Notes under the pieces: model-generated
What the model saw: the letters and a program-made list of their open reading frames with translations, nothing else
Told to the model about the DNA's origin: nothing
Databases searched by the model: none
Shown: piece by piece, positions 1 through 9,889 of the stretch
Numbering within the stretch: the first letter of the stretch is position 1
How the letters are laid out: every line of letters starts with the position of its first letter
Program-made: the position numbers and the translations under genes
Assembly (NCBI GenBank): GCA_027924645.1
Contig: BSBN01000047.1
Span: 1,922,001 to 1,986,000, forward strand
DNA length: 64,000 nt
Direction of reading: 5' to 3'
Origin: Cunninghamia lanceolata
Lineage: Eukaryota > Streptophyta > Pinopsida > Cupressales > Cupressaceae

Positions 1-123
1 CAATTGGTAGTATATTTAGTCATATTTATTCATGGATTTCTATCAATTGGTAGTATATTTAGTCAATTTAATTATTAATTGGCATCAATTAGTAGTATAT
101 TTAGTCATTTTAATTGACTAATA
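1..123. repeat. TTAGTCA-rich subterminal-like repeats
   Basis: Three imperfect copies of a unit with core GTAGTATATTTAGTCA begin at 1, 44 and 85 (spacing 43 and 41 bp); a further TTAGTCA and its complement TGACTAA follow to 123. The same TTAGTCA motif beside CTACTAAT-like sequence fills the CACTA-type end at 43.87-44.07 kb, so this is probably a CACTA subterminal region cut by the window edge. No terminal CACTA is visible here. Confidence 0.5.
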
Positions 124-130
124 TTTGAGG

Positions 131-1882
131 ATTTAAACATAAAACACAGAAATACACATCAATCACCAATTAATTGCACACAATATAAAGACAACCATTG
201 AGAAGGCAAAATTATTGAACTTTATTAAAAGAAAGGTGTTCTTATAGCTTGCACAAGTTTGAAATATCTATCTTGCTTGAAAAATGCTTAGAAATAGAGT
301 ATTACAATGTTTATTTTCAGTCACAAGACTAGAAATCTGAGTTACAATGTACAAAAATGACAAGAAAGAAACTTCTCCAAGTTTACAATGCTTTGCCAAA
401 AAGTGAACTGTCAGTAACTGATTCTCAACCAGCCTAACTGTTGCCACGGGTCATCTAATCTGCCCCATTAGTCTAGCACTTGTCCTTCCTGACTGCAACC
501 AAAGGAAATACACTGTCATATGTAGTCAAGTCTGTGATAGGATATTCATAATGTGAAACATGGACTAGATCAAGCTTCCTTAAAGAAACATCACTATATT
601 CTTGTGTCTTGTATTGGCATCAACATTGCTTATGGGACATGTTTTTGTTGAGTTTGAAGATATCAGGTCCTCTTAGGGCATGGAATCAAATTCTTCCTTC
701 ATTAATGCATCTTCAAAAGCCTCTTTTTGCGTATAAACCATTCACTTACCCTGCCTCTATTACATTGGACACTTGGTAGGCAGTCATATATTTAGTGTCC
801 TTGGTCTTCAGTCATTGTGGTGACTGAACTATGCATACTTGCTTTCTAGATGATTACCCTACAACTTTCATATACTTTCCTTTTAATGCTAACACTATAG
901 TCCTCTGTACCTTTGCTCATGCCATTGAAACCATGTTTACTATGCCTGTATCCGTGGGAACCATTGACCATTGCCACTCACCATGAACATCTTACCTCTA
1001 TGCACTCATTATCTCTCTATTATGGAACAGTCACCCATAAGTATACAGAATTTAGACTTTCATTTGTAGACTGTCATAGGTTTATGAAACTATCATATTC
1101 CTACAATTATACTACCATGTAGAATACATGCCTTGTAATAATAGCATTATTAGTGGTTGTCCTTTTTTCTATTTAAGACTTCTATAAATTTGTCTACTGG
1201 TTGCTTCCAAAGTCTTGATGAAATGCTAACATCATCACCTTATGACTGTAATCTTCCTCATTGATCTTTGTGTATTGCCAACTACCCTTCCTTTCTCAAA
1301 AACTAACACACCACCTTTGATCACAGCAGCTTAAGACTCATCTCACTTTGTCTATGGCATGAACTATGTACTTTATCTCTTGCTCACTATCATTTATGCT
1401 CCTTGAGTCTTCATAACTGTCTTCATGACATATCATTTATGAAGCTCTCTCCTCTATGAAGCTCTCTCATTTATGCTGCTTGAGTCTTCATGACTGAGTG
1501 TTGATCGTGTCCCATTTATGAATCTCTCTCCTTCAATGCAGCCAACAATAACCCTAGAATATTTTCATAAAAGCATATAAGGCAGTGATGTTGAATGTTT
1601 AGGGAGGAAAAGACACATAAAATCAAGTCCAAAAAACCCACAAGACTTAAATATGTGTCTTTTCTTTGAAAAATATGTTACAAAGTGTGTTTCTCAGTGT
1701 TGTGACTGAGAAAACTGAGTTACAATGGCTTTTTTTTTCTTATACAACTCCAAAACAGACACAAAACACTAAGATCACTAAACGACACATTCAAACTATT
1801 GCATAAAGCAGTGGACCAAGCTGTCTAATAGCCAGTACATGATAAACAACAACTATGTCATTTTTTTCAAATATTTTAGTGG
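131..1882. other. No gene recognised
   Basis: AT-rich sequence downstream (minus-strand sense) of the TNP1-like pseudogene. Short open frames have no recognisable domain. Around 1,390-1,490 a phrase like ATTTATGCTCCTTGAGTCTT occurs twice about 90 bp apart. A phrase ending in TGAGTTACAATG occurs near 345 and 1,720. Probably 3' flank of the transposon gene. Confidence 0.4.
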
Positions 1883-2631
1883 CTACTGTATGAAGGTCCC
1901 TTCTTTCTCTTTTAGACGGACAGCTCCATCTATTTTGTCTTCATAAGCAAGGGGTATGTTACTTGTGACCTTTAAAATATTTACATTTGCATCTACTGTT
2001 CCTTTTAATTTGACTCCATGTACAATAGACAGTGAGTGGATCCACCCAATGCCCACAGTTGCACCATCAAACGGATCCAACACTTGAACTTTATCCCCTT
2101 CTTGGAGTTTATCAATATTAAATGTCTACAAAAACAAAAAAAATACACATTATATTGTTTTTGACAGTTGTATGTAATGTCTTATGTCTTGGAACAAATC
2201 AATTTTTGTATGTGCTTCTTTTGATTATGTTGAATAACAAAGACGCAACTTTTTACTCTAAAAAAAAACTAACCCATTATGAGGGACAAACAAATGGAGG
2301 GCAAGACTACAATAGTGCTAGACTGCACGAGTACTCCAGAAAGAGACATGGATTGGCAATGATGTCCCCCCAACTGAGGACCATGACATCCCCAAACACA
2401 ATGCACTAATGCATAGTCAAAATCTATGTATGCACTCTATTACAACTAAGCTCTAAGCTTACATATGTAAGTTATATGTTCTCCCTTATTTCTATTATCT
2501 ATGTATACTAGCTAATTACACTTCACTACTATTCTAACTAGCTTCTATCAAATAGGTAATGATTACCCTTATTTACATAATAAAACAACCATTACTTACT
2601 TGAATAGTACTTGCATGTGGTTTCATAGCAC

Positions 2632-3235
2632 TTACCTCAAGTTTAGCACGACTACTGCTATGAATATCATGTGCATGCTCGTTGAGTTCATCATCATAAT
2701 TATCACTATCAACATTGACATGAAGTTGTACAGTTTTGCAGAGAGCTTTATTGACAGGGCCTTTTTCTTTTCATTCTACTTTCATATAATTGCTTTGTAT
2801 GTGGTTTAATCATCATGCAAAAATTAATATAAGTCAATTAAAGAATGTTAAAGCTATAATTTTTTTGTCCAAAAGAACATTTTAAGCATGAAGAATTAAT
2901 GACAAAACATTGGGATAGATTAACTTACAACTTAAAGAATGCAAAAGCTATAATTTTTTGTCTAAAAGAACATTTTAAGCATGAAGAATGACAATACATT
3001 GGGACAAATAACTGACAACTATTATATTACCTCGACTTCAGCATAACTATGATGACTATGTTGCACATTCTTGTCCAGTTCATCATGATCACTACCAATA
3101 TCAGCATCTCTGTTGACATAATGAAGGTGTTTTTGCTTTCCTGCTACTTTGAAAATATTGCTCTACATGTGGTTTAACCATCATGCAAAAAACATACAAA
3201 GCATTCAATAGTCAAGTAAAGAATGCAAGCTATAA
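2632..3235 (-). repeat. Tandem duplicated exon-intron block (395-bp shift)
   Basis: The segment beginning TTACCTC at 2,632 recurs at 3,027. Each copy holds one exon (2,636-2,802 and 3,031-3,162) with its donor and acceptor, followed by shared intron sequence ending in GTGGTTTAAYCATCATGCAA. Inside the intron part a further 94-bp unit starting AAAGAATG is repeated at 2,840 and 2,934, with a third partial copy at 3,218. Encoded peptides differ, so the duplication is old. Confidence 0.75.
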
Positions 3236-4654
3236 ATTTATCCAAAAGAACATTTTCTGGATCACTCCAACAATAAAGAAACTGGATTGGATTCTCCTAC
3301 ACTCAGATTTCAATAATCTACATATTAAGAGGCATTTGTATATAGAATTGTCAAACAAGAATAAATGAGATCAATAGAGCTTCTTACCTTATCTGAATCC
3401 ATGGATTTATGCTCATTCCATGTAGAAACTATAGGGTTAACAGAGGCAACCAACTGCGAAACTTGTTGACTAAGACTGTATATATAATTTAGTACATGTT
3501 GGTACCCTTCATTTGAGTTGACATGATCTGGAGAGGCTGATCCTACTGGGCATGTAACAAATGGCTTTGAAATCTCTTTTGATGAAATAGATTTACACTT
3601 CATCCTACTCTTAGATTTACTATGATCTAGTGCTGCCATATAATTGACAATATCTTCTGCACCTGCTTCTCTATTACTATTTTCCACCTAAAATACAATG
3701 TCAATTTCAACATATAGCCAGTTCAATAAAAAATTGAAATAAGTAACACAATGTAAATTGAACCAAAAAGCCATTCACTTACTCCAAATTTGTCCATTTT
3801 GGCCTGCATCCCGCTTCAGCCAAATGTAAATCCAGCCCTCACATTATCTCTTGCTCTCTTGCCTCTGTTACTCTTTTTTAAATATTCTTTGGAATGCATA
3901 CTTTCTTTCAATGCCTCCCACTGTTTGGGACACAGAGTGGAGTCTAACCTCTCTTTTCCCTCCATGCTTTCTTTTCTGCAATTGTATCTAAAATTGTTTA
4001 TCATAATTCTCATCTTTTACTTGTAACATTTTCTAGAGATTTGTCCACCAGTAGTCTCAAAAGCATTTTCCATTTTTTGTATAACATTTTCCACAAATCA
4101 TGGATCTTGCTATGCAAAACTTGATTTGCAAATATCCAAATGGGCCCTACATCTTACACCCAACTTGGAGGCCCACTTTGTAGTATTTGGCCCAATGGGC
4201 TCACCATCTCTTGATACCTCAAGCAAGAATGGCTTCTTGCCTTCTAATTTTCTTACTTTTGCTTTCCTCTCTATAGATCTATACAAATATTGACTCAATC
4301 TTTGTCTTTTGACAAAAGCATCCACATCTTCTATTAAACTACTACTAGCATTTCTAGTTGATCCACTAGTTCCATCAAAAGTTCTAGATGCAACAGGTGC
4401 GCTCTAAGGCACAATAGATGCAAGCGGTCTCTCTTCATGAATTTCATTAACCGAAACTTCATGCTCCTTGGCCACATCAGGTGTGGCATCGGTAGGTAGA
4501 TCATGAATACCAGTCTCCACAAATTTCACTTCAAACACATCCTTTAATCTTGAACAAATCATCTAAAGACCTGTTGTTCCTTTAATGCTCTGATGTTTTT
4601 TAATAATCTCTTTTAGACTTTGTTCTAAGAGATCATCACAACATTGTACATCAC

Positions 4655-4766
4655 CATGTGCTATATCAGGCTACACATGATTACCATGTGCTCTATTAGG
4701 CTGCACTTCACCATGTGCTATATCAGGCTGCATGCCAGCATATGCTATATCAAGCTGCTCATGATC
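4655..4766 (-). repeat. 27-30 bp coding tandem repeat (PDIAHG)
   Basis: Four copies of a unit with core CATGTGCTATATCAGGCT begin at 4,655, 4,685, 4,712 and 4,739 (spacing 30, 27, 27 bp). Read on the minus strand they encode variants of a nine- or ten-residue repeat around PDIAHG inside the long exon of the TNP1-like pseudogene. All spacings are multiples of three, so frame is kept. Confidence 0.75.
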
Positions 4767-5165
4767 ATCATTGCAACTATTGTTTTCACCAACTGCATTT
4801 GTTGAATCACAAAAATGATGGCTTCTACGAGATGGCAGCACTGTATCTTTCCTTTCCTTTTGTTTTTTCTCCACATTTTCTTTGCACTCTTTTTGTTGCC
4901 TATAAAACAAAAAATAATATCATATTATGTCTTATATACATAAAGCTCTTGCCTATAAAATTTCATTTAACACTATTAAACAAATAATATACTACTTAGT
5001 GGATTTACAACTTGCCCGTTTGTCAAACCAAGACTCAATAAATATTCATTATTCTTGGCCACTTTTTCTCTACGAAGGTGCTCATAATTTGTTAGTGAAG
5101 TTTTAGCATTATGATCACTATCATTTAATTTGCACCTTACATACCTTCTCTTCATTTCTTGAAGT

Positions 5166-6270
5166 CTAAATAAAAAATAATGTATAAATCAACAACTTGA
5201 ATCAGTAAAACTTTATTGAGTTCATAAGTTGATAATTGTTGACTTTCCAATCTGCTGATAACTGGAAATGAAAAATTAAAATAGAATTTAGTTTATAGAT
5301 TAAAAAGAATTTGTAGTCAAAAACCAAGAAGATGTTTACAATTACAGGTATCAGACAAATTTTCCTTAGGGATATATTCACAAGAAAAAAACTCATAAAA
5401 ACATAACACAAGCAGGATGAAGGAAAAACATAGTCTAGTTCATCATGAGGTGTGTTAGAACCATTCAAAATTTCACATAGTCCCACTCTATTTCATACAT
5501 TTTCATTCCATAAATCCATAATTAGGGATTCATATTCCTTTTAGAATTGTTCTAGGAGTCATTTATGAGCATCTCATATCAAGTCTATGTCAAAGAAATT
5601 TATATTTGTTTACCATTGATGTGTTTTTGTCTCTTACTGCAGCCCCGCAGTACATGCAAACAGCCTTGGCGGGTGTGCGAGAATTAGAGGATGTGAATAC
5701 ACAGTTATCTCTTCCTCGCAGCATGCAAAAAATTTAGTTGCGGTGTTGCAGTATAAACACAAGCGACACATAATATGTTATCACACCCCCACAGCAGGTA
5801 AGGAGATGACCAGTGGCAATGTGGTAGGAAGGAGTTGGGATAAAGTGTTCACCGCCCCCCATGACAGTTTCAAGTCAAGCCTGTGGTGTTGCAGTATAAG
5901 AAGTTCAAGTGACTAGTAATGCTACATATCGCAGCCCCGTGATGCTGATAACTTCTATTGGCGGTAATGCAGTAAACAACAAATGGGAGATCAAAGGCTC
6001 CCGTGGCCCCATGACGGTCAGGCCAAAGCTTGGCGATGGCATGGTAAAAGACATAAGGGATAACATGTATCCCGCCATCCCATGGTGGTGTGCAACAAGG
6101 CTTGCGGGGTGGTGGTAAGTGGTGAAGATGAACCACTATTGTATTTGACTACAACTTTTGATGAATGTTTGGTGACATATCGACAAATTATTGTTGACTT
6201 AACGATGCAACACTGATTTAAATTTCATCGCTGAATTTTTGTTGCTATAACAACTAATTTTTTTACATCG
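5166..6270. other. Non-coding stretch, no gene recognised
   Basis: Upstream flank of the TNP1-like pseudogene. From about 5,640 to 6,120 GC content is higher and CGCAGCCCCG-like and GCAGTATAA-like phrases recur about 290 and 140 bp apart, suggesting a degenerate repeat. Overlapping open frames on both strands here (5,870-6,136) have no protein-like features. Confidence 0.35.
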
Positions 6271-6622
6271 AAACCATGACCCAACATCATCGGTTAGCAC
6301 CACGGAAAATGTTGGCGGTTTCCGTCACAAAATAGACCTAACTTCGTCCATCTATCGATGCAAAAAATCACAAAACATTGCAGAATGCCCATTTGAAATC
6401 GTTGAAAAAACACCAAATGTTCATCCATTTTCTGATGAGGTGGAACAAACCATGACCCAACATCCTCAATTAGTGCCATGGAAAATGTTGGCGGTGTCTA
6501 TCGCAAACTCGACGTAACTTCGTCCATCTATCAATGCAAAACATCACAAAACGTTGCAAAATGCCCATTTGAAATTGTCAAAAAAATACCAAACGTTCGT
6601 CCATTTTTTGACGAGGTGAAGC
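6271..6622. repeat. 176-bp tandem duplication, two copies
   Basis: Units 6,271-6,446 and 6,447-6,622 both begin AAACCATGACCCAACATC and keep the same 176-bp period to the end (GAYGAGGTGRARCAAAC). Divergence is modest, mostly single-base changes. Confidence 0.9.
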
Positions 6623-6839
6623 AAACTGTCATTGCCATTACGACGAAAACTGCGTCACGTGTACAACAACCTCTTTGCAAATTTTTGTGGTTCGTTGAGC
6701 TATGATAGTCGACATTTCGACGAAACCTTGTAGTTTTAAAAAAAAATATTCCAAATTGCTGGATACGTCTCACACAACCTGCAATAATGCCCTCTGCCCA
6801 TGATCTTAATGTATGCCTAGTCATGTACTCACGATGTGG

Positions 6840-8263
6840 AGGCCGTTGCAAGGGGGGTCTACTACAATAACAATGAAATGTTAAATTGATATGTTTTATT
6901 ATTATTGTTACAAGTATTTCATTAATTAAAAGAACATTAGAGTGGTGCTCTTTACCTGATGGGGCCACATCATGTTCCTGATCTTGTCTTATAGCCTCAT
7001 GCTCAACATGCTGAACACCCTCTAAATCCTCTAGATTTGAAACACGAAAGGTTACATTAATTAATACACTAATTGCAATTAAATATGTTTAAAACAACAT
7101 TACAGTGGTCCTCTTTACCTGATGGGGCCACATCATGTTCTTGATCTTGTCTAGCCTGATCATGCTCAACATGTTGATCATGCTCTACATGCTCTAAAGT
7201 TGAAACACGAAAGGTTACATTAATTAATACACCAATTGCAATTAAAGATGTTTAATTGTATTAATCCATACTGCATTTTGTATAGCACATGAATACATCT
7301 AGTACTGGGATACACACCATGACCTTCATCTGCAGGTTGTGCTTCACCCTCACCAGGCTGCATTCCAATGTCATGTGCAGCATTATCATTGCTTGCATGT
7401 TTAAAACAAATAGGCACATAATTACTTTATGGTGGAAATTAATATTGAATAGATTGCACAAGTATTCAATTTTAAATAAACTTCATTGAGTTTATTTACC
7501 TACGTGTCGGATGCAGTGGAAGCTTGTGTTTTCCCAGTCAAGAGTCTTAGGTGTTTAGCCACGGTTCCATAGCCTTGCTGGAAGACAATCTTTTGATCCT
7601 CTTCTACGGGCACTCTATTGAATTTAGAGCCCTGCATTTTTGCATAAGATCATGAATTTTGCTTCTATGGTGTGATAAAACCAAAATTGTTTCCAATTTA
7701 TTATTTGGATGCAATATTTCATTTATTGATACTTACAATTCGTGCGACTAATTTCATATAACCACCAGAGCCAAGTTTGTGCTGCCTGTGTTTTTCTAGT
7801 CTTGCCTTTGTTGCCTTCAATGTGTCGGGCAGCCTATAAAAAGTTTGAAATACGTTAGATTATGTAAAAAGAAAGAGTAATCAATATATAATTACATTGT
7901 TGATAGTATCACATGCCTTCCTTGGCCTAGTGGTGTCTTTCCTTTTTTCTTTTCAATCTTCTCCTTTCCATCCGACACCAGGTCCTTCCACTCCCTCTCC
8001 AAAATCATGGGGGGACACTCGTACTTTTTGTTCTTCTCTAAATGTGACCTATATTGGTCCCTCACATACTTTAGATAGGTACCAGCTTTCTTAAGGACCT
8101 TGGTTTGGTTGAATGTGTTATTACCTAACAACAAAACTAAACGGTTAATGAGCTCATCTTTTAAATCTTGATTTTGGGCATTCCACCGTGTATGTATGGT
8201 GGGCCTGAAGATCTCCAATGTAATATCATTTAGATGTTTATAAAAAAACATCATTTCCTACAA
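6840..8263 (-). pseudogene. Plant En/Spm (Ptta-type) transposase-like region, 3' part of a SET-containing gene
   Basis: Read on the minus strand: exon 7,897-8,263 (after TTTTGTAG; EIFRPTIHTRWNAQ, YLKYVRDQYRSHLEK, PPMILEREWKDLVSDGKEK), exon about 7,738-7,834 (LPDTLKATKARLEKHRQHK, GSGGYMKLVARI), exon about 7,500-7,633 (GSKFNRVPVEEDQ, QQGYGTVAKHLRLLTGKTQ), exon about 7,309-7,391 (MQPGEGEAQPADEG), then two copies of a small exon ending DQEHDVAPS with donor CAG/GTAAAG, and a possible last exon from 6,861. The pattern matches plant transposase family PF03004, which accompanies TNP2 in CACTA elements. This part keeps a clean frame in the exons I could follow. With the LINE at 8,353-9,872 removed, it lies directly downstream of the SET-domain exons, so both may belong to one gene. 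Confidence 0.6.
6929..7254 (-). repeat. 163-bp tandem duplication carrying one phase-neutral exon
   Basis: Units 6,929-7,091 and 7,092-7,254 keep a 163-bp period at both ends (CTTTACCTGATGGGGCCACA at 6,950 and 7,113; GAAACACGAAAGG at 7,039 and 7,202). Each unit holds a complete small exon on the minus strand, entered after CTAG or TTAG and ended by CAG/GTAAAG. Both exons have the same phase at each end, so the duplication adds about 25 residues without a frameshift. Confidence 0.85.
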
Positions 8264-8334
8264 AATGATCATGGGATCATTAGTCTAAAAAGAGTGATTA
8301 ATAAGTAAATTTCAATTGGATTATATATAATAAT

Positions 8335-8352
8335 AATAATTAAAACATTTTA
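8335..8352. repeat. Target-site duplication, left of LINE
   Basis: AATAATTAAAACATTTTA at 8,335-8,352 recurs at 9,873-9,889 with one A missing. The pair brackets the LINE insertion. Confidence 0.8.
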
Positions 8353-8379
8353 TTTGGAAAGAACGTAACCACCACATCT

Positions 8380-8990
8380 TCCAAGAGCAAAGCCTCAACC
8401 TAGGAGAGATTATTAAGCGGATTCAAACTGGCATTTGTGAGATCATCAATGCCAAAGTAGTCCTGAACCGAAACTGCTCCTTTACCTTATGGGATGAGGA
8501 ACTAAGGAAAAATTGGCCTGAGCTAAGATGCACCACATCCTCACATATTAAGAAGGGACCAAATAGGAGCACAACAAAATGAATAAAACCTCAAAAGGAT
8601 TGTTTTAAACTCAATTTTGATGGGTCCGCTAAAGGAAATCTAGGCTCAGCTGGAGGGGGGTGGTAATTAGAGATGCTCGTGGCAATGTACTGGGGGCTAT
8701 GTCTTGTCACTTTGGGACTTTGACCAACAATGAAGCAGAATTCGAAGCGCTTCACAGTGGACTGTGGCTTTGTAATAAACTGAAAATCAAATCAGTGGAA
8801 ATTGAAGGGGACTCCATCCTCTATATTAATGTGATAAAGTCCAAACAAATTAGTAACTGGAAATTGAGTTGATGGCTGGAAAAGATTGTATTGGCATTGG
8901 CAAGCCTAGGAAGTTACTCAGTCACACATGTGTGTCTTCAAGTGTCCCTAAGATTCATTCTGAATCCCAATTGATCCTCAAAATCTATTC
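8380..8990 (+). pseudogene. LINE RNase H domain (RVT_3 type)
   Basis: A plant LINE-type RNase H is readable in two frames. It starts at FKLNFDGSAKGN (about 8,607), shifts one frame at the G run near 8,655, and continues VVIRDARGNVLGAMS, LTNNEAEFEALHSGL and IEGDSILYINVIKS. The three acidic catalytic positions (D of FDGS, E of NEAEFEAL, D of EGDS) are present. Upstream, a degraded tail of the preceding RT/linker region reads LRKNWPELRCTT. A stop follows NWKLS at about 8,870. The enzyme would degrade RNA in RNA-DNA hybrids during retrotransposition. Confidence 0.8.
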
Positions 8991-9184
8991 CAAGTTAGGA
9001 AATATCCACCAAATTCCCTCCATTCAGGCAGCGTGATCACAGGGACAAACTTTGTGGGATTCATATGACGATCTCTTTGTAGGCAAGTGTAACTTCAAGA
9101 TGAATAGGAACCCCGTGAACTTCATGAAAGTTTCTTCACTCATCTTCTATTTAAGGTGCATTCCCTGAGTAAAGGCATCATTCA

Positions 9185-9583
9185 ATGCGAAACTTTCTTC
9201 TTTTAGCAAGCATGACTCAGCATTTTGGTGTAACATGCCACTGCAAGGAGGACGAAACAAACAAGGCACAAATTGCCTATCTCTTCAGTAAGGCATCAAA
9301 CAAAGAGAGGGATGCAATTCTGAAGGTCGTTGGGGAAGATATTTGGTCTGGTGGCCACCCCCACGATGATCTGGTCTTGGAAAGGTTTTTCATCAATTAT
9401 GTGCACGTCATGGGTGCCCAGCTATGGGGTCTGAGAGCAACTATGAGGCTAGCCTGCAAGGAGGTTTTGGAAGCTATCAAGCCTGCCTTGGATGCCATGG
9501 AAGTAGAGCCTGAACAAGGCCTTGCTTTGTCTATTTTGAGCCTGAATGAGGAGAACAAGAAGACCAAACTACATAAAGCCTAG
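9185..9583 (+). CDS. Hypothetical 132-residue ORF in the LINE 3' region
   Basis: Open frame of 132 residues, continuing after one stop to about 9,727 (KGVEKSNDIADFLNFVEANL). It is mostly helical by composition with charged C-terminal runs. I do not recognise it. It lies between RNase H and the LINE 3' end. It could be a LINE-specific C-terminal extension or host sequence carried along. The start at 9,185 is simply the longest available and may not be real. Confidence 0.3.
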   Translation: MRNFLLLASMTQHFGVTCHCKEDETNKAQIAYLFSKASNKERDAILKVVGEDIWSGGHPHDDLVLERFFINYVHVMGAQLWGLRATMRLACKEVLEAIKPALDAMEVEPEQGLALSILSLNEENKKTKLHKA

Positions 9584-9735
9584 ACACTTTTCAAAAAAGG
9601 AGTGGAAAAATCAAATGACATCGCTGATTTTCTAAATTTTGTAGAGGCCAATCTTGACTTGATTGACCAAAATGTAGTGGCCAAGTTGGTCGATATAGCT
9701 GAGGGTGTTGGGTACATATACCACTAAACATCCAG

Positions 9736-9837
9736 CACTATATGTACTTGTTTTAATTTCTATAGAATATAGGGAGCTACCCCCAACACTATATGTACTT
9801 GTTTTAATTTCTATATAATATAGGGAGCTACCCCCGT
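9736..9837 (+). repeat. 51-bp tandem repeat at the LINE 3' end
   Basis: Units at 9,736-9,786 and 9,787-9,837 (core CACTATATGTACTTGTTTTA and GGGAGCTACCCCC) directly precede the A-rich tail. Short 3'-end duplications are common in LINEs. Confidence 0.85.
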
Positions 9838-9872
9838 TAATGGTAGCACTTACCTAAAAAAAATTTTAAAAA

Positions 9873-9889
9873 AATAATTAAACATTTTA
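9873..9889. repeat. Target-site duplication, right of LINE
   Basis: Matches 8,335-8,352 except for one missing A. It lies directly after the A-rich tail, as expected for target-primed integration. Confidence 0.8.

Larger units (their letters stand above)
1883..5165 (-). pseudogene. TNP1/En-Spm-like CACTA accessory protein, broken
   Basis: TNP1-type proteins bind CACTA subterminal repeats and assist TNP2 transposase. Exons read on the minus strand: about 4,995-5,165 (starts after TTTAG; has YEHLRREK and NNEYLLSLGL, typical of plant En/Spm transposase N-termini), 3,783-4,899 (long exon with a PDIAHG peptide repeat, then a region like plant transposase family PF03004: RAHLDICKSSFA, QKMENAFETTGG, PKQWEALKES), 3,388-3,687, 3,031-3,162, 2,636-2,802 and a last exon from 2,125. 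The last exon has GDKVQVLDPFDG, GIGWIHS and HGVKLKG, matching the TNP1/EN/SPM-like domain. Good donors (GTAAGT at 3,777-3,782, GTAAGAAG at 3,380-3,387) support the model. Stops at about 4,671, 4,400 and 4,100 in an otherwise constant frame show it is dead. The final TAG at IQ* may replace the W of a usual QWP motif. Domain calls are by eye. Confidence 0.65.
8353..9872 (+). mobile_element. 5'-truncated LINE (non-LTR retrotransposon)
   Basis: The insertion is 1,520 bp, bounded by an 18/17-bp target-site duplication. It starts inside the coding region just upstream of RNase H, so it is 5'-truncated, as is usual after incomplete target-primed reverse transcription. It contains an RNase H domain, about 700 bp of unknown sequence, a duplicated 51-bp 3' unit and an A-rich tail (9,855-9,874). 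In-frame stops and a frameshift show it is no longer active. It sits between exons of the minus-strand SET/En-Spm-like gene. Confidence 0.85.

Noticed and set aside
5870..6136. Overlapping ORFs of 88 (minus) and 69 (plus) residues
   Set aside because: No domain, no splice context, and explained by the local GC-rich composition.
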